The notes beneath the pieces are model-generated. The model did no database searches. It was not told the origin of the DNA and was given only the letters and a program-made list of their open reading frames with translations. A DNA stretch of 64,000 nt from Seriola aureovittata (Eukaryota > Chordata > Actinopteri > Carangiformes > Carangidae), in NCBI RefSeq assembly GCF_021018895.1, contig NC_079373.1:22290001-22354000 (forward strand), given 5' to 3'. The position numbers and the translations under genes were made by a program. Below are positions 9,000 to 20,144 of this stretch, piece after piece (position 1 is the stretch's first letter; each line of letters begins with the position of its first letter).

Positions 9000-11900
9000 A
9001 CTGCCCATGTTCATGGTAATGAAGGAAAATGTCACCCAGTGCAACAGTTTGGCTCATTTATATATTTTTAATTTATGGCACACACGAATACACAATATTA
9101 GGCTTTGGCTACACACACAGTGCTACTTAGAAAAGTCGGTTTATAGTTGTTTTTTATCTTTTCATGGAATTTGCTGACAATATTAAAAATATAGACTCTT
9201 GTCAAACTTAACCACTAAAACAAAAATACCAGAGGATTATATGTCGGACATTGAACATATTTCCAAGAAAACAGAGATTCTTCCAACTACTTTCCTGAAA
9301 CTGCTCTTTAGCAAAATAATGACATCACCATGGTAACAGGAAAATGTCATGCAGGTGCATTTTAAGCAGCTGTATTGTGAACATGTGACCGGCATGCAAT
9401 ATATATGTGGTTGGAGCATTAAAGTGCATGTAAATGCATGTTATTGTTTTCAAGTGCGTCTTAACGGAATACTCATTCGTACATAATCAGCCCCTCTTTC
9501 CATACTGGCCATTAAGTAATCATTTTCTAACTTGACTAGTAAAAAAAACAGCATGTACAGTTATTGTTCAGGACAGGGAAGTTGATATGAGGCTTCAGTC
9601 ACCTCTTTTTGTTTCCCTGGGCAATGTTTCCTGGGTGAGCTGTACCACCAGTACCAGTGTGGAGAGGAGGGATGATTACAGCAACCAATAACTCTACATA
9701 TGGCATATAATACATGAACAAACTGGAACCATTCTTTAAATTAAAACTTACCTTCATCTGAACCTCTGTGGTCTTGAATGAGTTACCTCGGCGAGAGATG
9801 AGCACCGTACCCACACTGATCCTTAATGATGGAAATACAGTCTCGCTAGTGTTACGGATTCTATAGTTAACGGTTGTTTCCTGACTCTGCCACCTTGTTT
9901 CTCTCCTCAGGCCACAGAAGCTGCTGCTACCCTCATTATTCCACTCTGCATGAGTTTGATCACACGGCCCTGCCAGGCTCTTTCCTACACAAGGCTTTAT
10001 TTTCATTCTTTACACATCCACATATCTACAGAATGAAACAGCCTGTGGAGAAAATGTCGATTTTTTTTTTTTTTTTTTTTAATGAACTGATCAAAGCTTA
10101 CATTTCCTGGTTAGCTGACTGCCATTGGCCGCATCAGCTACCGGCTCTGTGGGCATGACCGATGCCTGCATTGGAAAGACGCTGGTCTAAGTTACCAAAA
10201 CAAACAAAAACAAACAAAAAAACAAGTGTGTTATGACATGATTATATCTAGACTCCAGTATTAAGCCAGCTGGATGCAGACAGTGCATTCTCGGCTCCAG
10301 CACTTTAGTCTTTGTGTGAGAGGGAGTTCCTGCTTGTGGAAGTGATTTTTTTTCTTCCTATAAAGAATCTATTACGGATGTATACAAATGAATATTTTTA
10401 TTATTTTATGCTTATTACAAAAACACTGTATTTGTATTCAGGGGAAAAATAGTCACTGGGGGGCACAGTAGAATATATTACAAGTTATGTGATTTTTTTT
10501 CAGTCTGTGTAAGGATGTAGGAAATGTAAGGGCTCCTCATATAATTAATGCATTTCAAATCATGATATATGTGTTGAGACAGATGAGAGGTGTGTTAACC
10601 TTCGTGATATGAAAGGTTCTTCTAGCAAAAATATGGATTCAAGCCACTCTAAAATCCAGAAAGAGAAACCTTTTTTTTTTTAAGCATATCATGATAGAAG
10701 GTTTTACCCATCTAATGTATCTTTGCACAGGCCTGACATGTAGCCAGAGACTTAGAGTTACTCCTCTTCTGTCCATTTAAATGTGAGGTTTCAAGTTCAT
10801 ATTAAAAAGACTTCTCATTTGACAAAAGCATGAACACCACTGCATTTTTGCACAATCCGTATCACTAGTTACATATAGTTATGACAAAAGGTCAATTATT
10901 TTCTGTTTGTAGATGACCAACGCTCTGTTGCTCTCAGTGGCAGGGTTTTCCAAAACTCGAAGGCAAAATTTAGTCTTTCATCATGAGGTTTCTGAATGTT
11001 ACTACTGTTGTCATCTGGAAACAAAGACCACATGTTGAGTCAAGACATACGGTCTTTCATGAGTGTGCATAGAACATAGAAACTCTGATAAACAGTCAAG
11101 ACAGTGGGATGCTGGTTTTCATACTCTGTAGAAAAAAACAAACAAACAAAAAGAAAAACTCAATTGTCCAGGAGCCAGTCTTTAAAAAGATTTCATTATG
11201 ATTGACTATGTGTCATTAAATGTATGGTGGGGTGGTTACTTGAGAATTTAATTAATTTAATTATAAAACCATGAATACCTGCTTGACGAAATGCATATTA
11301 ATTCTCTGGATTACTAAAAATCATTAACAATTCTAACTGATAATGCCATTCGATGTAAAATATTAGTCCTCGGCACTGGTTGCGGGCAACAGTTTAAATA
11401 TTAACTTAGTGCTAAATATACTTCTGGGAAACCTCCTGGAGATGAGTTGAATTGTGCAATACTGTACAGAACTGTGAGAACTCACAAAATTGCAATACAT
11501 GGATGACCATAGGAATGTAGGAAACAACAACTGTGAGTGGTGGACTGGAACACAGTAAGATGCACTGCAGAAGGATAATGTTAGCCTGTCAATCCAAAAG
11601 CCCTGCTAGCTCTTCACACTGAGTTGATCTAATTGTAATTCAGGTACATGTCAGCTACAGTGTAGCCCAGGCTACTGCAGCTATTTGCATAGCTTTGTAG
11701 CTACGTCATCACCCCTTAATATTTAAACTATAAGTAATGGATCTAATATTAGGGATGCATGTTTGCACTGAATCGCTGCACATTTTGTCCCCTCTGTGAA
11801 TCCGAAAGCTCAGCTATCTCTTTACACTGAGGAAGACCAAAAGGATTTCAAACATCTGACTGACCAGCTGAGCAGCAACTCCTGCTAGCAGCTAGCAGGG

Positions 11901-13335
11901 CTGAAGTGCAGGCCGTGATTTGCATTAGCTTTTGGAAAAAGGCGAAGCATTGTATTTTCTCAACGATGTAATTTTGAATCTGTTGTGAACTCTGCAATGC
12001 TACAACTGCTGTAACGCTGTCATTGAAATTTACTAAATTAATGATGCTGTAACTTTGCATCTAGATTCAGCACAGTGTGATTCTACAAAAGCTAAAAAAG
12101 AAATTCCTTAGACATGATTACAATACAATATATATTTGAGTTTTCTTATGTCTGCATTAAGTGAGTAAAAATACAATAAACTACGAAAGAGTAGCTTGAA
12201 CAAATGAAAGAATGTGTTCATAATGTGTAGACTTAACTAAACATTATATTGAATTTGTCAGTCAAAAAGCTAATGCAAACTGCCCCCTGCAGATTAACAT
12301 TCTTGTGGCAGACCCTCCTTCTGTGTGCAGGCTTTGGGGAGAAGGGAGAAAAAGCAAGCTGTGGTGTATAACAAGTGAAATTGCACTAAAAATGACAGTT
12401 GTATGATATTTGAGAGTATACAGTACATTTTAGACATAGCATTTATTCTTGTTCCTCATGATAATATGAGTGTTAATGATTTTTTTCAAGGAGTGATACA
12501 TACACACATTCAGTTGCTGTTGTGTTCTTAATTTATTCTGTTTTCCATTTTAATCATTTGCACTGGAAATAAACGGATGTGTGTTCAAATGACATTTATG
12601 CTTGTCAGGATTGCAAATAGATAAAGAAGTATTTTTGTTCATTGAGTGAAAAGATCTCTGCTGTAACAAAAGCCTGGCATCCCAAAAGCACCTCTGCACT
12701 ATGAAAGGACAACACTAGCCTACATCAGTATATACAATATATGAACAAAATTAGACAGTGAAACCCTTTCCTGCTACAACGAAGAACATCTGCCGTCAGT
12801 GAAGACGGAGAGATGATCTTAGTGCTTAGATGCTTTTGAAAGTGGGCCACAACCTGCTGAAAATGTGAATTGTTTTAAATGGTTTTTTGCAAAGACTAAG
12901 GTGTATTGTTACACAGAGTCAAAGAAACTGAAAATGTATTCCACCTGTGTATGAAATATTTAAGTTGTTAAAACAAATAAAAATGAAAGAAGGCAGACTA
13001 AGAGACATTTCGATTTTTCTCTTTGAATTGGTGCTTGAACTTCCGTGCATTTCCGATCTGTGAATTTACAGATTACAGTCGATTTTAAAATCAGGTTGCA
13101 TCGCACACACGTAGGAGAAACTAATTTCAAACATTATACACACTACAAGATTATTGTCCCAGAGGGAGCAATCCAGGAGCACACGCCACCTCACATGATG
13201 TCATCTCATGTTATACTGTATGTCATGGGGAAGCACATGTAAACAAACTGGAGACTGCGATGCAACAACTGGCTGAAACTGACGTGATCATAATCATCTC
13301 GATTTTAAATCGTAAATATCAAACTTCATCAAATA
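9000..13335. other. Intergenic AT-rich DNA, no gene recognised
   Basis: I saw no exon with convincing protein similarity. There are poly-T/poly-A runs (about 10060-10080 and 10670-10681) and CAAA-type runs (about 10197-10225 and 11137-11158). A minus-strand open frame at 9599-10006 was considered and not accepted. Confidence 0.5.
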
Positions 13336-13338
13336 TAC

Positions 13339-13362
13339 TGTATATATATATATATATATACG

Positions 13363-13397
<35 letters not shown>
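13339..13397. repeat. (TA)n microsatellite with TG tail
   Basis: An almost pure TA dinucleotide run, interrupted by CG at 13361-13362, passes into TGTGTG. It is likely to be unstable and to form a cruciform. Confidence 0.95.
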
Positions 13398-13537
13398 ATT
13401 ATTACTGTAAGATATTTAAAGTGTATTGTGTTCTCCATGGCAGTGTGTATCTGTTATTGAAATCCAAAGCTCTCTGAACTTCTACTGCATTTAACCCTGC
13501 TTCCTTTTCTTATTTAGAGTGTTGCAGTGTGTGAGAG

Positions 13538-13564
13538 TCTCTCTCTCTCTCTCTATGTGTGGGT

Positions 13565-13607
<43 letters not shown>
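13538..13607 (+). repeat. (TC)n and (GT)n compound microsatellite
   Basis: A short TC run is followed by GGGTGGGTG and then (GT) from 13567 to 13607, ending in GCGCATGTGCGTGC. Confidence 0.92.
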
Positions 13608-13610
<3 letters not shown>

Positions 13611-14039
13611 ATGTGCGTGCATACTTTTGCACCTATCAAACAGTTGGCCTCTTCATCATTACACATTCATCCACAGGGAATTGTTTGAAATGATTCATGT
13701 AAAAATCATGTTTGCCTGAATGCTGTATAGGATACTTGCCTTCACATGCTGTTTTGAGCGAGCCCTTGTTTACAACAGAGGTGGCGAAGGGCAAAGTTGG
13801 CACAACCCGTGGAGCCACGCACGCTAGAAGCCTTACAGGTTGTTGAAAGTGGGAATCTTTTAAAGTTGACACTGACTTTGGACCACCTCTGATTGACAGC
13901 AATACCAACAAGTTGATTTATTGTTTATTAACAATCATTTACAAATCTGTTCTGCCACAGTATCATCTGGTGGTGTTTTCACTGTTTTCTCTGCCCTGTT
14001 GCTAATGCTGTACCATGCACTTCAATACAGACATGTACA

Positions 14040-14099
14040 GACACCTACACACACACCTACAGACACACACACCTACACACACACACACACACACACACA
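14040..14099. repeat. (AC)n microsatellite
   Basis: AC-rich, partly interrupted by CT. The pure AC section is 14075-14099. Confidence 0.9.
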
Positions 14100-14939
14100 G
14101 GAAGTATGGCTGCTATAAATATCATTACCTCTCACCTCAGCGTTTGTGCCTCTTCGACTTGTCTTCTCCTTGTTTCATCGTGGCTGAGCTGCACTCGTCT
14201 CCAGTTACGCCTCTGATGTAGCAGATATTCCATTTGTGATTCCTCCAAATTAGATTCCCCCCCTTTTAACCAGCCATCAACCTGAGAGTGTTACTTGCAC
14301 AATCAAAAAATGTTCTTACAGCGATGATGTCAGAGAAAATGTTGCTGTCTCTGATGAGAGTTGCAGTCTGGTATGAACACTGACTGTCACTGTGAAAGAA
14401 TATATTTTTCCTTCCCTTAAGTACAAATGAATCATCAGTGAATCGGCGAATTTTCTAAATTTAAACTTCAGGTTGTCAGTAGTCTTGTTTTGAATGTTTC
14501 TTATCACTTTGTTGTAGTTCTTGATGGTGTTAATGTTTCTGTGAAATCAACTGTTCACAAGCTTAGCCTCATTGATTCTAGTTTTCCTGTGTTTCAAGGC
14601 AAAAAAACAATTGATAACTTTTATAACTAATATAATTTTTCACAAAGCTATTAACATGTCCGCTCTGGTGGACTGCATGCGTTTGAGCGTTTCTCTTGAA
14701 GCAATATGTATTAACAGACTGATGAATGGCTGTGTATTAGGTGAAAAATATGAAACTCTAGTGGATTTTCAGACTGTTTAACAAACACTTTTACACATTT
14801 TAACCTTTTTATGCTGTTCAGGACTTTTGAACTGTAAACTTTGTAGCCTGTATTGTTTCAAATTATATTTTGAAAATCAAAAACTCAGCAATATGGCCTC
14901 TTCAGTGCAACTGACTCTTATATCAGTTCATCAAATCTA

Positions 14940-16200
14940 TGCACTGAGAGTTGAAAGCACCCAGGACACAAAGCTAAAATAAACTGCATACAGATGTACT
15001 TGGTCTTTTTGCGTGCATGCAGCAGCATGGCATCTGTTGGCATTTTGTGCTTCGGTGAGCTGGGTCCAATGATTCCCATGGTGAAACCTGACCTCAGGAG
15101 GTACCTTGGTCACTGCTCTGCGCTTCAACAGAGGTGGGATCCCACTGGGTCTTCCTCTTTTGTTTGTCTGGATGGAGCCTGCATTTATTAGCACAGGAGA
15201 TACAGATGCCTTGAAATGCAGATGATCCTTCTGTTCCGATCCAAACGTTATGTAGACACGAAAAGAGCATTCACAGTGTTCCCATCCGAAAAGTGAAAGA
15301 ACTTTCGGATGTACCACCGTTTGTTCTTGCTTACATTGCGACACATGGAGCCATGAGATCTACTCCTCCCACGTGTTGGTTGCACAGCTTCACAGAAAAT
15401 GACCTTTGGATGCTAAGAATCTTCCTGTCTTTCTTCTTGTCTGGGCCAAATCTGGTGGGGACTGACCGATACAGGAGGAAGCCATGTGGATCACTGAACT
15501 GTCTAACCAACGTGTGACAGTGATGTTTAAGCCCCCCTCCTTCTTCTTTGAGTTGCTTCTCGTTCTTCGGTTTGAGCTGTGTTTCCTCGAGCCTGTTCAC
15601 TCTGCATGTGCCAGTGTTATAGGGGCCTTGTAGTTTCACTGCCTAAATGAGTGGAATGGGACAAAAAAACCCCTATTAATTTACCTTCAGGTCATCATGG
15701 AGGCTCATGACTACATGTGCAGCAATTCCCAATCCAGTTACCTGACCGTGCCCAGCTGAACCTTGGTACGCTTTGAAGCCGTTTCTCGAATGTACTGTTT
15801 GAACAATCTGTGGACTGCTAAGGGAATAATCTGCTCAACAGCTGATTGAAATTCATCAGGGTCTGCTGCTGAACGGAAGGCTCAACACCGATCTTATTTT
15901 TGACGAGTTTATCGGCGTTTCCTGGCTACTGAGTGTAATTATCCACAAAGTGAACGATCATCAGAATCTGTTCAATTCTGTCGGCGGGCTTGACATTTGC
16001 TATCAAATTAAGACGAAGACCTTCCTTCTGTTGACCAGTACATTCTTAATCATGGGTATTTGAGGTATGACATGACAATATTTATCCCTCAGCTCCACTG
16101 TCACGGTCGCACGGTCAGCATTCGCATTGCCACTATAATTATCATCACTGGACTCTGAAGGAATGTCCTCCACTATCCTATGGGTCTCTCTGTCTCGTTT
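14940..16200 (-). pseudogene. Degenerate piggyBac-type (PGBD-like) transposase
   Basis: Read on the minus strand from about 16200 to 14940, three frames together give piggyBac signatures in the expected order. First comes an acidic Ser/Asp-rich N-terminal stretch (SESSDDNYSGNA). Next is RIEQILMIVHFVDNYTQ, like the family's RFEQILRFLHFNDN. Next is EFQSAVEQIIP with FKQYI, like the family's DEQIIPFKGRSSLKQYIP catalytic-core region. Then a segment with RFGPDKKKDRK is followed by CNQHVGGVDLM, matching the hallmark YNxHMGGVDL. Next is RWYIRKFFHF and finally a C-terminal RGRPS, GNHW and Cys-rich tail (ICMQF then LCPGCF). Several stops and frameshifts separate the blocks, and one zinc-ligand Cys appears replaced by Phe. 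It is therefore a dead copy and not an active element or a domesticated gene. Terminal repeats and TTAA flanks were not located. Confidence 0.85.
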
Positions 16201-16365
16201 GACCGTTTATGCTCTACAAAATAGATAAGAAGGCCTGGGACACACCGCCCGCGTCACATGTGTGTGGCGATTGTTGAACATCTTGGTTTTCAGCACCAAT
16301 GTTAACAGGTTAGAACAGCAACACAACCTGCATGAGACCCTCATGGCATGAGGGATCAGGTGCCT

Positions 16366-16402
16366 CGTCTATTTTTCATGCGGTATCCAGCAAAAATAGA
16401 CG
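16366..16402. repeat. Short perfect inverted repeat beside the piggyBac relic
   Basis: Arms cgtctattttt (16366-16376) and aaaaatagacg (16392-16402) are exact complements around a 15-base spacer. It lies about 170 bp upstream of the transposase relic, so it may be part of the element's terminal region; this is only inferred from position. Confidence 0.6.
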
Positions 16403-16874
16403 GGGAAAAGATGCGTTGATGGTCATGTTGACATCATACTAGCAACATTATATAACACTCAAACCTTCCATTATTGTTTCAATCTCTAGGCTGTATGAAA
16501 AAATATAAATACTGTGTTAAATATTTTTAACCATTTTGGCAATTGCATGTGGAGACAGTGAAGGCCACATGTACTATTTAGTCGCAGAAACCCAGTGTGA
16601 GCTATAATTATATTATGTCAATAATTTAACAGGTGGAGCGCGGTATTTTTCCAATTTTCTCTCTCTCTCTCTCGCACTCTGTGTGTATATTCGCAAGTTG
16701 CTCTGAATGAGGGTAAATAAAGTTAATTAGGTTTACAATGAAAAGAAATCAAACATTTGATTATTAATGGCAATTATCCAAGGCAAACTCAATGTGGAAA
16801 GGTTGAGCTGGTAGAAGCTCACACGCGGACACACACACACGCGTGTGAGCTGGGGCAGTTCAGCAAGATAGTCG

Positions 16875-16875
<1 letters not shown>

Positions 16876-16917
<42 letters not shown>
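16876..16917. repeat. (CA)n microsatellite
   Basis: A pure CA run follows other AC-rich sequence from about 16829, which includes an ACACGCGTGTG palindrome near 16837. Confidence 0.95.
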
Positions 16918-16924
<7 letters not shown>

Positions 16925-17109
16925 ATACACATATAAAATAGTATAGTAATGTAATATAGTTTCTTGCTAAATACAAAGTGCAGAGGATGATTTTGCTGTT
17001 CTTAGTCAAAAATTACCTCTACACTGATGCTATTGTACTTTAAGCTTCATGAATTGGAAACCGGGGTGATATAGGAAGAACTTTTTTTTTTTTTTTTTTA
17101 ACTCTTCAC

Positions 17110-17520
17110 ATAAAAACTACCCTTGTTATTTTTCTTGCCTTCACATCCATCTCCACTGTTTTCTCTGCCCTTGTTCTTCTGTCTCCTCTACCACTCTCTT
17201 CCCCCACCTCACTCTTATTCTCCACCTCTGCTTCTGTATCGTTGTGAAACAGCCGTCCTCCCCATTCAAACGCGTTTCCTCCATTTCATCTTCTCCCTTC
17301 ATCCTGCACCTAATTTCCTCTCTTATCTCCGCCACCTTTCACTGTGCTCACTTCACTCTGCAACTCTTTTCCTCCCCACTCACTACACAATCTCTCTTAC
17401 ACCCTGTCCTGTAATTCTTCCTCTTCTTCATCTCTTCACCTCCTCCTCCTCTCCCTCCCCCTCCCTTACTCCCTCCTCCATACTGCTGCATTATTCAGAC
17501 TGAGTGCTATTTGGAATGGC
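17110..17520 (+). repeat. Pyrimidine-skewed block
   Basis: Roughly 400 bases are dominated by C and T on the + strand, with TCCTCC, CTCTTC and CCCTCCC blocks. Open frames here encode only Ser/Leu/Pro low-complexity sequence and are not genes. Confidence 0.7.
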
Positions 17521-17848
17521 TTGTGTTGTCCCTGAGTACCTCTCCTCTCATCGCGCTCCATGGAGCATCGCTCTGGAGTTAAACCCCTCCCTTCAAACCC
17601 CCCCCAACCGCACCAGATACACATACAAAAAACACACACACAAACTTGCATGAGGTCAGACGATTGCACACACACATACACTCTGTCAAACTCAGGAATC
17701 CACGCATACATTCAGAATCCTTACATTCAGGCATTTTCCTGCACACTGTGGTGACTGTAAAGATGTTGCCATGCCATGTCACACATGCTCCTTCTTTCTC
17801 TTTCTTTCTTTTTCTTCCCCGAATACCAGCCAGGGGTCCTCAGAGATC

Positions 17849-18133
17849 ACTTAAGCAGCAGCTGCAGGAAGATGCAGGACCAGACTACAACAGAACAAGA
17901 TGTCTTTTATTTATAACTACCAGCAGCACCAAGCTGAAGCACTTCAGCTGCAGGCACCACAGCCTTACAACACAGAACAGGGAGAAGGCTCTGCACCGAG
18001 GAAAAAAAAGAAGAAACATCCCTGCATATTTAATTGCTTAAAAAAAAAAAAAGAAGCAGGGACACTGGACGGTCCAGTACCTTTACTGATGTGTAAAAGT
18101 AAAGGAGGAGGAAGAACAGATGAGAGAGGGAGG
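17849..18133 (+). CDS. Unidentified exon-like open segment
   Basis: An AG acceptor-like site after a T/C-rich tract (about 17791-17828) precedes an open segment that ends near AG|GTGAGA (donor GT at 18134). A possible start at 17900 has a fair Kozak context (AAG before ATG) and would encode MSFIYNYQQHQAEALQLQAP, then a Lys-rich stretch with a short Cys-containing core (HPCIFNCL) between two poly-Lys runs. I do not recognise the protein. The poly-A-derived Lys runs and lack of similarity argue for chance. The splice-like ends and Gln-rich, non-repetitive start argue for a real first exon. It lies between hsf4 and gnao1 with no recognised partner exon. Confidence 0.22.
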
Positions 18134-19179
18134 TGAGAAGAGATATATGTTGCTGAAATGAGCTACTGTGCTTTTTAAACATCTTTCACTGTCTAAGATA
18201 TAACCATATCAAGTGCAGAAAAAGGTTTCACTTAAATATAGATGGTGATGAAGAGTATATGAAGCTCATAAGCATGAAATCCCAGCTGATCCAGGAGAAA
18301 CAGAAAACCCTTTGTGCTGCTTTTCCTAAAACATTTGCGGTTTGAAGTGAAAGTCTGAGTGTTTTGGCAGTTGTCTTCTTTGTTCAGTTTTCTCTTTTTT
18401 CAACAAAAGTTGCCTCTGTGACACCTCGACAATCCTTCTGACGGCAAAGCTCTTCTCTTTTTTTTCTTATTTTCATTTTTGCCCAACAGCTGTGCAGAAG
18501 AACTTCTGGGAACACAAATGAAAGACATGAGCTATGAATGTTCTTAGAAAAAAGTCAGGCTTAGTGTTAGTGGTGGCAATGATGATGTGACTGGGGCATC
18601 AGGGTTGAAACTCTTCTGCATTTTTCATGTAAAATGTCTTTTTATAGTCACGCTCATGTTGTGAGGATGCAAGTTGGCCGCCAGTGAAATAGTTATTGAC
18701 GTCAAACAAGGATGGGATACAGAAGCAGTGATGTTTTATATTTGCTCACAAAAGATCTTAAAGAACACAGCCATTGAATGTATAGATTTCTTATTCCAGT
18801 GTACAGTAAGTTTCACAATGTGGAGTTTTTTTTTAACATATAGTGGGAAATAAGCAGTTTCACATCATGTTCCTCTTTGGATGAAAACAGTCACTGGATA
18901 CCTTAAAAAAGAGCTAGAAGTATGAATCACTGACGGCCACAGATTCATTGTTAGTTACCAAAGGTCAAATGTTTTTGATTTTGGTTGCTAACTGTGGAAG
19001 TGTTTTGCATGTTCAATGATAATAATACAGAACTATTCCTTGACAACACAAGCTCATAGCAACGGATAGAAATAAATAAAAAATTACACACAACCCACCT
19101 TTTTATAAACACTCTCTCCACACCAAGTGAAAAAGAGACCACTATTATCATAATGTATTATAGGCTACTTGTGCTAAAG

Positions 19180-19560
19180 TGTTTACGTGTGTCATGTCCC
19201 GTCCTGACTTAGGGTTATATTTTCTGTTCCTTGTAATCTTTGGTTTTCACTTCTTGTTTTATTTTGGTGAGTATCTAACCTCTTCTCTCATTCCAGGTTT
19301 CAACTTCCTGCCATCATGTGTTTCCCGCTCCGTGATTGTCGACCCCGCCCCTAGTGTGTTGCACCTGTGTCTCATTGTCTTCCCCTGCTTGTGTATTTAG
19401 TCCGCGTGCTCTTTGTCCTGTGACTGTTTGTCTTTGTTCTTCGTATCAAACTTTCCAGTATTTTCTCATGTCCATGTTCTACCTAGTGTGTTTTAGACCA
19501 GTTTAGTTTTTTGACCAAGAGTTTAGCCTTAGCCCATAGGATTTGTCCGCCTGTTCTGAT
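19180..19560 (+). repeat. Probable dispersed repeat
   Basis: The text around cacctgtgtctcattgtctt and gcttgtgtatttagtccgcg, followed by cctgtgactgtttgtctttg, resembles a recurring fish interspersed repeat. The class and ends were not determined. Confidence 0.4.
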
Positions 19561-19799
19561 TGATTGATTCTGTCTGAGTCGAGCATGGTGAGTCTGTATC
19601 CTTCGGTTCTGACAACCTGTCTCAATTTTAATTCCTCAACAAGTCTCAATAACTTGCTTAAGCAACTAAGACCGAAAAAAAATGTATTTCTCTACTCAGC
19701 AATGCTAAGGCTTCTCTCAGGGTAGCTATAGCAGCATGTCAGCACTGTCAGTGGAAAGTTTCTCAGCATACAATAATTGCCAAGTGATACCTATCATTC

Positions 19800-20140
19800 T
19801 AGCACCAACCGTAAAGGAATGAACAGGAACAATCATTCAAAGTGCCATGGCAGAAAGAAGAGTCCAAACATACCTTTCATTTTCACTGGGGTACCGCAGG
19901 GATCTGTGCTCTGTCCCCTACTCTTCTCTATATACTCCACCTCTCTCACCATTGCATGTTCAAAGTGTGCAGGATAACTTTCCTTTTGGTCAGTGGCCCA
20001 GGATTTCCTTTCATGTACGTGCTCATGGCTATAGCATTGTCCACATTTCATCTCTATGTCCTTGTCTGTATGTTTTTTATTGACTGATGTGACACACTTG
20101 TATTGGTAAGTCCTATACAAATAAAGTCTTAAATTATTAT
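19800..20140 (+). mobile_element. LINE (L2/CR1/RTE-like) reverse transcriptase fragment, internally deleted
   Basis: The frame at 19777-19977 contains FTGVPQGSVLCPLLFSIY, the strongly conserved block of non-LTR retrotransposon reverse transcriptases (GVPQGSVLGPLLFxxY). The downstream YADD catalytic box is absent. Within about 200 bases the sequence reaches text typical of a LINE 3' end (tatacaaataaagtcttaaa near 20116). The copy therefore seems 5'-truncated and internally deleted. Frames shift within it and it cannot be functional. Confidence 0.75.
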
Positions 20141-20144
20141 TTTT

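Noticed and set aside
9599..10006. 135-codon minus-strand frame containing a VNYRIRNTSETVFPSLRI-like stretch and a GTAAG donor-like site
   Set aside because: The middle faintly resembles an extracellular SEA-type or mucin-like exon, but there is no convincing acceptor, no partner exon and no clear motif.
14940..15640. Domesticated piggyBac-derived gene
   Set aside because: Conserved blocks are split among frames with stops between them and at least one zinc-ligand Cys is lost, so a relic is the simpler reading.
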